In this document: in pieces, positions 1-8,158 of the stretch
Layout: each line of letters opens with the position of its first letter
Position numbering within the stretch: the first letter of the stretch is position 1
Assembly: GCA_903830015.1 (NCBI GenBank)
Contig: CAIKSH010000270.1
Coordinates: 1 to 10,812, forward strand
Source of the DNA: an uncultured Solirubrobacterales bacterium
Lineage (GTDB): Bacteria > Actinomycetota > Thermoleophilia > Solirubrobacterales > Solirubrobacteraceae
DNA length: 10,812 nucleotides
Direction: 5' to 3'
The notes under the pieces: generated by a model
Seen by the model: only the letters and a program-made list of their open reading frames with translations
What the model was told of the DNA's origin: nothing
The model's database searches: none
Position numbers and translations under genes: made by a program

Positions 1-243
1 CAGGTATCGCCCGGGCGACGGGGAATGGGCGCCTACGCGTCCTCGAAGGCTGCCCTGGAGTCATTCACGCAGACCCTCCGGCAGGAGGTGGGCGGCGGGA
101 CCGGCGTAGCCGTATTCGCCTTCGACCCGGGCTGGGTACGGACCGAGCTCGCCCCGGACGGCCCCGACGAGCCCGAGGCGGCCGCCGCCAGGCTGGCCGA
201 GGCAATCGCCCGCGGACGCTCAAGCCGCGACATCCTCAGCTGA
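1..243 (+). CDS. Short-chain dehydrogenase/reductase (SDR), 3' part only
   Basis: This is the C-terminal 80 residues of an NAD(P)-dependent oxidoreductase of the classical SDR family; the reading frame is open from base 1, so the gene begins outside the window. The family's YxxxK catalytic pair is visible as Tyr12 and Lys16 (YASSK, counting from the first codon in the window). It is followed by the helix that normally packs in the dimer interface and by the PGWVRTEL segment, which matches the conserved PG-x-V-x-T stretch after strand 6. The Rossmann glycine motif and the catalytic serine, usually 13 residues before the tyrosine, lie upstream and cannot be checked. The ATG at 25 is internal, because the SDR fold continues upstream of it. 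The substrate cannot be inferred. The gene converges on prmA and its TGA stop lies inside prmA's last codons. It is probably unrelated in function to the minus-strand operon. Confidence 0.85.
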   Translation, partial: QVSPGRRGMGAYASSKAALESFTQTLRQEVGGGTGVAVFAFDPGWVRTELAPDGPDEPEAAAARLAEAIARGRSSRDILS

Positions 244-244
244 G
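235..244. repeat. 10-bp palindrome holding both convergent stop codons
   Basis: CTCAGCTGAG is a perfect palindrome. It contains the TGA stop of the SDR gene on the plus strand (241-243) and the TGA stop of prmA on the minus strand (238-236), so the two genes overlap by 8 bases. It is too short, and lacks a T-run on either side, to be called an intrinsic terminator. A perfect 10-mer palindrome is expected about ten times by chance in a window this long, so any function is unproven. Confidence 0.4.
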
Positions 245-1063
245 TTTCAGGGACAGGGCCGCCCAGCCTCCCTCGGTGCGCCGGGCCGCCTCCTTCATGC
301 CGAAGGCTGCCGCCAGCGCTGCCGAGACCTCGTCGGCCTCACGCTCGAGCAGGCCACTGGCGATCAGCGCCCGGGGAGGCCCTCCCTCAAGCCCCTCGGC
401 GGCCACGGCCAGGAGGAGAGGTCGCAGCAGGTTGGCCACCACCAGCGAGGCGCCCGGTGCGGGGCCGTCGCGCAGGAGGTCGAAGCGCCGCGCCTGCACA
501 CTCACGCGGTTGGCCCCGGCGTTGGCCAGAGTCGCCTCGACGCTCGCCGGGTCGTGATCGAGGGCAGTCACCGGCGACCACCCGAGCCTCGCCGCGCAGA
601 TAGCCAGGACGCCCGAGCCGCAGCCAAGGTCAAGACAGGAGCCTGCCGGCTCGAGGTCCAGGAGCAGGCCGGCGCAGAGCCGGGTCGTCGGGTGGGCGCC
701 GGTGCCAAAGGCCCGGGCCGGGTCGATGACCACCGTCTCATCGCCGGACGCCAGCGGGTCCCACGGGGGTGCGATGGCCAGGCTGCCGGTCGCACCCTGC
801 ACCTCGACCGCACGATGGAACTCCTTCCACTTCTCCTCCCAGCCGTCGGCAACGACGCTGGTGCTGACCTCGATCGGCACCTTCCCGGCCGCCGCGTTGA
901 GGTCGGGCAGGGCGGGGAGCTCCCCCTCGGCACCGTAGACCGCGTACTCGACCTTTCCGTCGGCCCGGTCGACCTCCTCGACTCCCCCGGGCGCCAGCTC
1001 GACCAGCTCGGCGAGGACGATCTCGGCCGACTCCCGGGGAACGCAGACGGCGAGCCGGATCAA
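236..1063 (-). CDS. prmA: Ribosomal protein L11 methyltransferase
   Basis: This SAM-dependent enzyme of 275 residues methylates lysines and the N-terminus of ribosomal protein L11 in the cytosol. The N-terminal substrate-binding domain (about 1-85) ends in the DGWEEKW segment (73-79), which matches the W-x(3)-W signature of PrmA. The Rossmann methyltransferase domain follows: FGTGAHPTT at 119-127, the SAM glycine motif DLGCGSG at 145-151, an acidic ribose-binding residue in ALDHD (167-171), and ANLLRPLL at 210-217 in the place of the usual NILA-x-x-L motif. The frame stays open upstream to 1591, but only as a shadow of dnaJ. I place the start at the TTG at 1063-1061, because IRLAVCVPRESAE immediately after it fits the first strand of PrmA. 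That TTG overlaps the dnaJ TGA by four bases (TTGA) and has no clear Shine-Dalgarno sequence, so translational coupling to dnaJ is likely. The gene is the last of the operon. Confidence 0.93.
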   Translation of the reverse strand: MIRLAVCVPRESAEIVLAELVELAPGGVEEVDRADGKVEYAVYGAEGELPALPDLNAAAGKVPIEVSTSVVADGWEEKWKEFHRAVEVQGATGSLAIAPPWDPLASGDETVVIDPARAFGTGAHPTTRLCAGLLLDLEPAGSCLDLGCGSGVLAICAARLGWSPVTALDHDPASVEATLANAGANRVSVQARRFDLLRDGPAPGASLVVANLLRPLLLAVAAEGLEGGPPRALIASGLLEREADEVSAALAAAFGMKEAARRTEGGWAALSLKLS

Positions 1064-2190
1064 CGGCCGCCGCCGAAGAGACGCCGGAGCTTGCCCCCCA
1101 GGCCTTCGCCCTGGTCCAGGTTCTCCGGCCGCAGGCTCCCGGCCAGCCGCTCGGTGAGCTCGACCTGTTCGCGATCCAGGCCGCGTGGAACGACAACGTT
1201 CACCACCACGCGCAGGTCCCCGCGACGCTCCGGGCGACGTAGCTGGGGCATCCCGCGGTGGCGGACCGTGATCACCTCGCCCGGCTGGGTGCCGGAGGGA
1301 ACCTCCACCTCGACCGCGCCGTCGACCGATTCGATCTCTTCGGTGGCGCCCAGCGAGGCGCGAGGAGCGGGCAGGTCGATCACCGCGACCAGGTCGTTGC
1401 CGTCGCGCACCAGCCCCTCGGGACTGTCCACCGCGACCTGCACGTAGAGGTCGCCGTCCGGCGCCCCCGCCTCTCCGGCGTGGCCGTGGCCAGCCAGGCG
1501 GATTCGCTGGCCGTCGTCGATCCCGGCCGGGACCTCGACCTCGAGCTCCCGGTGGCCGACCACCCGGCCCTGGCCGTCGCACGCCTCGCACGGGCTCTCC
1601 GGGATCCGGCCGCGCCCGGCGCAGGAATCGCAGGCCACCGTCTGCATCACCTGGCCAAAGGGCGAGTTGGCCACGGCCTGGAGCGTTCCCGTGCCGCCGC
1701 AGCGCTCGCAGCTGCGCAGTTCGGTTCCCGGCTCGGCCCCGTCGCCGCCGCAGGTGGCACAGCGGTCGACCGCCTCGAACGAGACTTCGCGGCTCACCCC
1801 GGTGAAGGCCTCACTAAGCGTCACCTCGACTCCGACAATGGCATCGTCACCCTGCATCGGGCCGCCGCCGGCACCGGCGAACCCGGCGCCGAAGAAGGCG
1901 CTGAAGAGGTCGCTCAGCGAGCCGAATCCCTCGAAGTTGGGCCGCATCCCCCCGGTCCGCAGGCCCTCGTGGCCGTAGCGGTCGTAGATGGCGCGCCGCT
2001 CGGGGTCGGAAAGGATCTCGTAGGCCTCGGCGGCCTCCTTGAACTTCGCCTCGGCCGCCGGGTCGTGGCCGTTGACGTCGGGATGGAGCTCGCGGGCCAG
2101 CGCGCGGAAGGACTTCTTCACCTGCTGCTCGTCGGCGTCGCGGGGTACGCCCAGTACCTCGTACGGGTCCCGCGGCGCGGCGGTGGCCAC
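1060..2190 (-). CDS. dnaJ: Chaperone protein DnaJ (type I Hsp40)
   Basis: This 376-residue co-chaperone would stimulate the ATPase of DnaK and deliver unfolded clients to it. It has the full type I architecture. The J domain covers about 8-73, with the essential HPD tripeptide at 36-38. A short Gly/Phe-rich linker spans about 74-112. The zinc-binding region holds four CxxCxGxG repeats at 144-151 (CATCGGDG), 161-168 (CERCGGTG), 187-194 (CDSCAGRG) and 201-208 (CEACDGQG), and the client-binding C-terminal domains run from about 210 to 345. All zinc ligands are present. The start is a GTG two bases after the hrcA stop, with GAGGG at 2201-2197 as a well-spaced ribosome binding site inside the hrcA tail. 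The tail ends FGGGR. Because grpE and dnaK are not beside it, this resembles the hrcA-linked DnaJ (often called DnaJ2) of actinobacteria. A second dnaJ next to dnaK elsewhere in the genome is likely, but that is inference. Confidence 0.96.
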   Translation of the reverse strand: MATAAPRDPYEVLGVPRDADEQQVKKSFRALARELHPDVNGHDPAAEAKFKEAAEAYEILSDPERRAIYDRYGHEGLRTGGMRPNFEGFGSLSDLFSAFFGAGFAGAGGGPMQGDDAIVGVEVTLSEAFTGVSREVSFEAVDRCATCGGDGAEPGTELRSCERCGGTGTLQAVANSPFGQVMQTVACDSCAGRGRIPESPCEACDGQGRVVGHRELEVEVPAGIDDGQRIRLAGHGHAGEAGAPDGDLYVQVAVDSPEGLVRDGNDLVAVIDLPAPRASLGATEEIESVDGAVEVEVPSGTQPGEVITVRHRGMPQLRRPERRGDLRVVVNVVVPRGLDREQVELTERLAGSLRPENLDQGEGLGGKLRRLFGGGR

Positions 2191-2192
2191 CG

Positions 2193-3237
2193 TCAGCCCT
2201 CGTAGACGTCGTCGGCGTAGCGGGATAGCTGCCAGGCGGCCTCGCGCACGGTGGCGATCGCCCCGGCGTAGTCCATCCGCACCGGCCCGATCAGCGAAAC
2301 CGTCCCCAGCCTCTGGGCCCGTGGGCCGTAGGAGGCGGCCACGAGCGAGAGCGACCTAAGGGCCGGCAGCTCGTTCTCGCTCCCGATCCGCACGAGCACG
2401 TCGCGCTCCCCGAGGGCCTGGCGCAGGACACCGAGCAGCGATACCCGCCGCTCCAGGGCGCTGATCAGCTCGTTGATCTCGCTCAGGTCCTCCAGGCGGT
2501 CGGCGCCGAGCAGCCGCCCGGCCCCTTCTACGTAGAGGCTCGCCGAGGACTCGGCCTTGAGGTCGGCCAGCGCCGGCATCAGGGCCTGCAGGAAGCTGGC
2601 CTCCGTGCCCCCCAGCGACGGGTCGGCGATGCGCTGGGTGAGGGTGCGTGCGCTGAGCTCGGACCCGGCCAGCCGTTCGTTGAGGAACTCCCCGGCCCAG
2701 TCGGCCAGCCCCTGGTCGACCGGATCGCCGAAGCTGACCAGCCGACGGCTGACGCCACCGGCCGAGGTGATCACCACGACCATGGCCACCGACTCCTGGA
2801 GCAGGAGAACCTCGACCCGGTGGACGGTCTCCGCCTCGAGCGGCGGCGCCGAGATCACGGCCATAAGGTTGGAGACCTCGGCCAGCGCCGAGCTGGCACC
2901 ACGCATCGCCTCGTCCACCTCGCGACGGACGAGGGGCATCTCCAGCTTGACCTCCGGGAGCCTCTCGGGCAGGAGCCGGTCGACGTAGTAGCGCCGGCCG
3001 GCGTCGGTAGGGACGCGGCCGGCCGAGGTGTGGGGATGGGCCAGGAGCCCGTGCTCCTCGAGGCAGGCCAGCTCGCTGCGCACGGTCGAGGGTCCGCAGC
3101 CGAGCTCCGGGTCGGCGGCGAGGGTCTTGGAGCCGACCGGCTGGCCGGTCTCGCGCTGCAGCTCCACGACGCGCCTGAGGATCTCTTCCTGGCGGGCGGT
3201 CAGCACCGGTTCGATGGTACCGGCGCCGGGCCGGGCC

Positions 3238-3248
<11 letters not shown>
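2193..3248 (-). CDS. hrcA: Heat-inducible transcription repressor HrcA
   Basis: HrcA represses chaperone genes by binding the CIRCE inverted repeat, and depends on GroEL for activity. The 351-residue product has an N-terminal winged helix (about 16-90). It begins [16 protein letters not shown], has a recognition-helix region around [16 protein letters not shown] (52-67), and carries the diagnostic [20 protein letters not shown] stretch at 71-90. The remainder, to about 345, is the GAF-like dimerisation domain ending in [19 protein letters not shown] prefer the ATG at 3248, which overlaps lepA by 11 bases, because TGGAG (3260-3256) sits 7 nt upstream of it. The GTG at 3206-3204 would also leave the winged helix intact but lacks a ribosome binding site. 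The ATG start adds about 15 residues to the usual N-terminus. No CIRCE element (TTAGCACTC-N9-GAGTGCTAA) was seen in the window, so HrcA's own operon does not look autoregulated from here. Confidence 0.96.
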
Positions 3249-5043
<1,795 letters not shown>

Positions 5044-5055
5044 CGGGATTCCGCA

Positions 5056-5061
5056 AGGCTA
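5056..5061 (-). promoter_or_regulatory. Weak candidate -10 box for lepA in the murJ-lepA gap
   Basis: The 32-nt gap between murJ and lepA carries TAGCCT on the minus strand, 12 nt before the lepA ATG. It fits the TAnnnT pattern and resembles in position the boxes ahead of rpsT and murJ. No convincing -35 hexamer is seen, and upstream sequence is murJ coding. A secondary promoter for lepA-hrcA-dnaJ-prmA is possible, but this may be chance. Confidence 0.2.
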
Positions 5062-5075
5062 GGGGCAGCGCCGGC

Positions 5076-6842
5076 TCAGGCGCCGCTCGCCGGACGGCGC
5101 CGCAGGCGCGAGGTCAGGAAGGTGCGGATCTGCGCCGCCTCCCGGACCTTCATCAGCTGGACGGCCACGACGTAGGTCGCCGAGCCGGCGGCGATGGCCG
5201 GCACCACCGCCACGAACCGCGTCAGGGCGCCGGCGTCGCCGACCGCCGAGTCGAGCACCGCCCAGACCCCCCAGGCCACGCCTGCCATGACGGCCGAGGC
5301 GACGAGGATCTTGATCGCGGTCACCGCCGTCTGGCGGCCCTCTATCGACCCGCCCAGGTCACGGCGCAGGAAGAAGGCCTGCGCCGCGGTCATGCCGGCG
5401 CTGGCCACGACCGTCCCGATGACCGGCCCCGCGATGCCCAGCGGCTTGTAGAGCGCAAACGAGACCGCCGCGTTTAGCACCAGGTTGCACCCCGCCAGAG
5501 CGGTCGGCACCCAAGGGCGCTGCAGCGAGAAGAAGGTCCGGGTCAGGAGCAGGTTGACGCCGGCGAAGGGCAGGGAGAAGGCGAACCAGAACAGGGCGGT
5601 GGAGACCTCCTCGGTGGAGGCGGCGTTGAAGGCCCCGTACTGGTAGACGAGCTCGACCACCGGAGAGGCCAGGACCATGATCAGCGCCGCCGCCGGGATC
5701 AGCAGCAGGAGGTTCTGCCGCGTTCCCGTTCCGAGCATCTCGCGCAGCCCGGAGGTGTCCCCGCGGGCCACCAGGCGGCTTAGCGACGGGAACAGCACGG
5801 TCGCCAGGGCCACGCTGAAGATTCCCTGGGGGAGCATGTAGATCCGGAAGGCGGCGTCGATAGCCCGGGGGGCGCTCTCGGAGATCAGCGCCCCGACCAC
5901 CGAGTTGATCACCAGGTCGACGTTGATCACCCCGAGCCCGATGGTTACCGGCACCAGCAGGACGAAGACCTGCCGGACGCCCGGGTCCCTCCAGTTGAGG
6001 TGGAACTTCAGCCGGAAGTCGATCCGGCCCAGGACCGGAATGACCATCAGCAGCTGGATGATCGTCCCGATCAGGACGCCTATGGCGTAGGCGTAGATCT
6101 GGTCCGGGCCGTCGAACGCGGGCCGCAGGAGCACCAGCAGGGCGATGATGACGATATTCCAGACCAGCGGCGAGAGCGCCGGGATCGTGAAGTGGTGGTA
6201 GCTGTTGACGATTCCGACCAGTAGGCCGTTGATGCCCAGCAGCACGACGATCGGGAACAGGACCTGCGAGAGGCCGACCGCGAGGTCGACCAGCTGGGGC
6301 GTGAACTGGTCGCCGGGGATGAAGAGGGGAATGATCACCCCTGCGGCGAGGATGAATATCGCCGAGAGGATCCCGAGGACCAGGAGGATGATCCAGAAGA
6401 GGGTCGAGGCGAGCAGGATCGCCTCACGGCGCTTCTTCTGCTCCAAGAACTCGGCAAACACCGGGACGAAGGCGGCACTGAGGGCAGCGTCGGCGAAGAG
6501 GCCGCGCACCAGGTTCGGCAGCTGGAAGGCGATCGTGAAGGCCGAAGCGGCGCCGCTGGTGCCGAAGTAGCTGGCGGCGAGTATCTCCCGGGCCAGCCCG
6601 GCCACCCTCGAGAGCCCGGTCGCGATGGAGAAGATCGCCGTGTTGCGGGCTACCCCGGCGTGGGCTCCGGGGGCCTCCGGGGCCTCGTCCCCCTCGATCC
6701 GCTCGACCTCGCGGCGGCTCAGCAGCGCGGCGTAACTGGCGTCCACGCCAGGGTCAGAAGCGCCCACCAGCTCGGCGTCGGCGACGCTCCCGGGATCGGC
6801 CTCCGGCTCGCGATCCTCGGTGCTGCCGGGGTCCGGGCTCAC
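5076..6842 (-). CDS. murJ: Lipid II flippase MurJ (MviN family)
   Basis: MurJ moves the lipid-linked peptidoglycan precursor lipid II across the cytoplasmic membrane. The 588-residue protein has about 14 hydrophobic segments between residues 66 and 565, typical of the MOP-superfamily MviN fold. They follow an acidic, Pro/Ala-rich cytoplasmic tail of about 65 residues not found in short family members. By alignment with E. coli MurJ, the cavity arginines R18, R24, R52 and R270 correspond to R79, R85, R113 and R333, all conserved. D39 is replaced by Ser100 and D269 by Phe332. There is no pseudokinase domain at the C-terminus, unlike mycobacterial MviN; the protein ends in a basic tail. The start is the GTG at 6842; an in-frame TAG lies just upstream, and AGGAGG sits only 2 nt before the GTG. 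The only in-frame alternatives before the first membrane segment are GTGs at codons 26 and 33. It is the first gene of the minus-strand operon. Confidence 0.96.
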   Translation of the reverse strand: MSPDPGSTEDREPEADPGSVADAELVGASDPGVDASYAALLSRREVERIEGDEAPEAPGAHAGVARNTAIFSIATGLSRVAGLAREILAASYFGTSGAASAFTIAFQLPNLVRGLFADAALSAAFVPVFAEFLEQKKRREAILLASTLFWIILLVLGILSAIFILAAGVIIPLFIPGDQFTPQLVDLAVGLSQVLFPIVVLLGINGLLVGIVNSYHHFTIPALSPLVWNIVIIALLVLLRPAFDGPDQIYAYAIGVLIGTIIQLLMVIPVLGRIDFRLKFHLNWRDPGVRQVFVLLVPVTIGLGVINVDLVINSVVGALISESAPRAIDAAFRIYMLPQGIFSVALATVLFPSLSRLVARGDTSGLREMLGTGTRQNLLLLIPAAALIMVLASPVVELVYQYGAFNAASTEEVSTALFWFAFSLPFAGVNLLLTRTFFSLQRPWVPTALAGCNLVLNAAVSFALYKPLGIAGPVIGTVVASAGMTAAQAFFLRRDLGGSIEGRQTAVTAIKILVASAVMAGVAWGVWAVLDSAVGDAGALTRFVAVVPAIAAGSATYVVAVQLMKVREAAQIRTFLTSRLRRRPASGA

Positions 6843-6844
6843 TG

Positions 6845-6850
6845 CCTCCT
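6845..6850 (-). promoter_or_regulatory. murJ: Perfect but closely spaced Shine-Dalgarno for murJ
   Basis: AGGAGG reads on the minus strand just 2 nt before the murJ GTG, shorter than the usual 5-9 nt spacing. No other in-frame ATG, GTG or TTG lies within normal distance. The site supports a start near here, but the spacing would be expected to weaken initiation. Confidence 0.5.
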
Positions 6851-6851
6851 G

Positions 6852-6857
6852 ATGCTA
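6852..6857 (-). promoter_or_regulatory. Candidate -10 box of the murJ operon
   Basis: TAGCAT on the minus strand, 9 nt before the murJ GTG, fits the TAnnnT -10 pattern of housekeeping sigma factors in actinobacteria. It is preceded by CGGGCGCG, nearly the same context as the box ahead of rpsT. No good TTGACA-like -35 hexamer is visible. If used, transcription would start at or within a few bases of the GTG, which would exclude most or all of AGGAGG from the message. Confidence 0.4.
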
Positions 6858-6858
6858 C

Positions 6859-6887
6859 GCGCCCGACCCGCGGACCCCCACGGGCGC
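6859..6887. repeat. Inverted repeat at the centre of the murJ-rpsT divergent region
   Basis: GCGCCCG at 6859-6865 is the exact reverse complement of CGGGCGC at 6881-6887, with a 15-nt spacer that contains the small palindrome CCGCGG (6868-6873). Allowing one unpaired base (C6858), the symmetry extends outward through CTA (6855-6857) and TAG (6888-6890), which are parts of the two divergent -10 candidates. The element could be an operator or reflect shared promoter sequence. GC-rich inverted repeats also arise by chance. Confidence 0.5.
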
Positions 6888-6893
6888 TAGAAT
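6888..6893 (+). promoter_or_regulatory. Candidate -10 box of rpsT
   Basis: TAGAAT is one base from the TATAAT consensus and stands out in very GC-rich DNA. It ends 11 nt before the rpsT ATG, so the predicted transcript start is about 5 nt from the start codon, giving a nearly leaderless message. This agrees with the lack of a Shine-Dalgarno sequence before the ATG. The sequence at the -35 distance (around 6864-6870) is a poor match to TTGACA. Confidence 0.55.
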
Positions 6894-6904
6894 CCGCCCG
6901 CGGA

Positions 6905-7165
6905 ATGGCCAACCTGAACTCCCAGCGCAAGCGCAACGCACGCACCGAGCGCGAGCGCCTAGAGAACCGCCACTACACCTCGGCGGCCAAGACCTACCAG
7001 CGCCGCCTCGAGGACGCCGTGGAGGCCGGGGACGCCGAGAAGGCCGACCTGGAGCTGCGCAACCTGCTGTCGACGATCGACAAGGCCGTAGCCCACGGTG
7101 CCATGCACCGCAACACCGGCGCCCGCCGCAAGTCCCGCGCCGAGCGCATCCGCGCCGGCGCCTAG
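6905..7165 (+). CDS. rpsT: 30S ribosomal protein S20
   Basis: S20 binds 16S rRNA early in small-subunit assembly. The 86-residue product is a typical basic, helical S20. It starts MANLNSQRKRNARTERERLE, has the central helix AKTYQRRLEDAVEAGDAEKAD (residues 29-49, a little longer than usual quotation allows here only as positions 29-48 plus Asp49), and ends in the family signature KAVAHGAMHRNTGARRKSR (60-78). The length matches the family norm of about 85-90. The ATG at 6905 gives the standard N-terminus. No Shine-Dalgarno sequence is present, and the TAGAAT box lies 11 nt upstream, suggesting leaderless or near-leaderless translation. It is a single-gene unit on the plus strand, divergent from murJ and ending 5 bp from the convergent holA stop. 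No hairpin-plus-T-run terminator separates them. Confidence 0.97.
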   Translation: MANLNSQRKRNARTERERLENRHYTSAAKTYQRRLEDAVEAGDAEKADLELRNLLSTIDKAVAHGAMHRNTGARRKSRAERIRAGA

Positions 7166-7170
7166 GCCCT

Positions 7171-8148
7171 TCAGGACGAGACGACGGCGATCGTCCTCAG
7201 GGCGACGGTGTCGAAGTCCAGCCGGCTGGCGCCACGGCCGGCCAGTTCCAGCCGGGCCATCGCTTCGAGGGCGCGTCTCAGCCCGGCTGCGTCGGCCTCG
7301 CGCGCCTCGGCGACCCGCCGCTTGGCCGCGTAGGGGCTCATCCGCAGGCCGGCCGCCGCTTCGCCGGGCGCCACGCCCGCCTCGAGCCGCTCGGAGATCG
7401 TGAGGACCTCGCGGACCCGCCGGGCCATCAGGCCCGCCAGGCGGGGGCCGTCCTCGCCCTGCGAGCGCAGCTCCAGGTAGGTGCGCGTCGCTGCCTTGGG
7501 GTCGTGGCCGACGATCGCGTCGACCAGCGCCCAGACGGCCAGCTCGGAGGAATCAGCGACCGAGGCCTCGACCTCCTCGACGCCGATCGCGGCGCCCGGG
7601 CCGTATTCGAGAGCGAGCTTTTCCAGCTCCCGCATGATCCTCTGCTGGCGATCGCCGACCTGCGCGACCAGAAGCTGCGCCGCGGCCCCGTCGAGCTCCA
7701 GTCCGAGCCCGGAGGCCTGGCCAACCGCCCAGCGCGGCAGCTCGCGGGCCTTGAGGGTCATCTCGGCGCTCACCCGGCCCCCGGCGGCCTCGACCGCATC
7801 GTGCAGGCTCGAGGGAGCCTTGCGCCGGCCGTCTTCGCAGGCAAAGAAGGCAACCGTCGTCTCCCCATCGAGTGCCGCCATCGCCGGCGCGAGATCTTCG
7901 GCCACCTCCTTCTCCTTCCAGGATTCGCAGCCATCGACGATCAGGAAACGCCGGCCGATCGCAAAGGTCATCGCCCCGAGCGCGCCGGCCACCTCGCCGG
8001 GCAGGGACTGGGAGGCGTCGAAGGTCTCCACGCCCCCGGCCCCGGAGACCTCGGCGGCGAGCGCCGCCAGCCGTCCCCGCCTCTCGGCCACGCGGCCATG
8101 GTCGTCGCCGTGGACCAGGTAGGCGGGCTCGAACTGCGGCGGCGACAC
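7171..8148 (-). CDS. holA: DNA polymerase III delta subunit (clamp loader)
   Basis: HolA is the clamp-loader subunit that binds and opens the beta sliding clamp during replication. The 325-residue product fits the family length of about 320-345. The N-terminal AAA+-like domain starts with AYLVHGDDHGRVAERR (9-24), in the place of the YLLYGEE opening and lacking a true Walker A, as expected for delta. FLIVDGCESW (68-77) fits the strand before the clamp-contacting region. VGDRQQRIMRELEKLALEYG (164-183) is the best family signature in the second domain, and the C-terminal helical collar domain covers about 205-322. The start is the GTG at 8148, nine bases after the comEC stop, with only a weak GAG as ribosome binding site. 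The GTG start places the conserved YLVHGD at the expected distance from the N-terminus. Position after comEA-comEC is the common Gram-positive arrangement. Confidence 0.93.
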   Translation of the reverse strand: MSPPQFEPAYLVHGDDHGRVAERRGRLAALAAEVSGAGGVETFDASQSLPGEVAGALGAMTFAIGRRFLIVDGCESWKEKEVAEDLAPAMAALDGETTVAFFACEDGRRKAPSSLHDAVEAAGGRVSAEMTLKARELPRWAVGQASGLGLELDGAAAQLLVAQVGDRQQRIMRELEKLALEYGPGAAIGVEEVEASVADSSELAVWALVDAIVGHDPKAATRTYLELRSQGEDGPRLAGLMARRVREVLTISERLEAGVAPGEAAAGLRMSPYAAKRRVAEAREADAAGLRRALEAMARLELAGRGASRLDFDTVALRTIAVVSS

Positions 8149-8158
8149 GACTCGAGTC
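8149..8158. repeat. 10-bp palindrome between comEC and holA
   Basis: GACTCGAGTC is a perfect palindrome filling the nine-base gap between the comEC stop and the holA GTG, plus the last base of the stop. It would form only a 5-bp stem with no loop, so it is not a terminator. It may be chance or a weak protein-binding site. Confidence 0.3.

Noticed and set aside
554..1447. Long plus-strand open frame (297 codons) opposite prmA and dnaJ
   Set aside because: It is antisense to two clearly identified genes, has low-complexity Arg/Gly/Pro-rich translation, and shows no family motif. Long antisense frames are expected in high-GC DNA.
1064..1591. N-terminal extension of the prmA frame into dnaJ
   Set aside because: These codons overlap dnaJ's conserved C-terminal domains and translate to Arg/Gly/Pro-rich sequence unlike any PrmA N-terminus.
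7152..7161. GCGCCGGCGC palindrome at the end of rpsT as a terminator
   Set aside because: It lies within coding sequence, has no loop to speak of and no following T-run. Such palindromes are common at this base composition.
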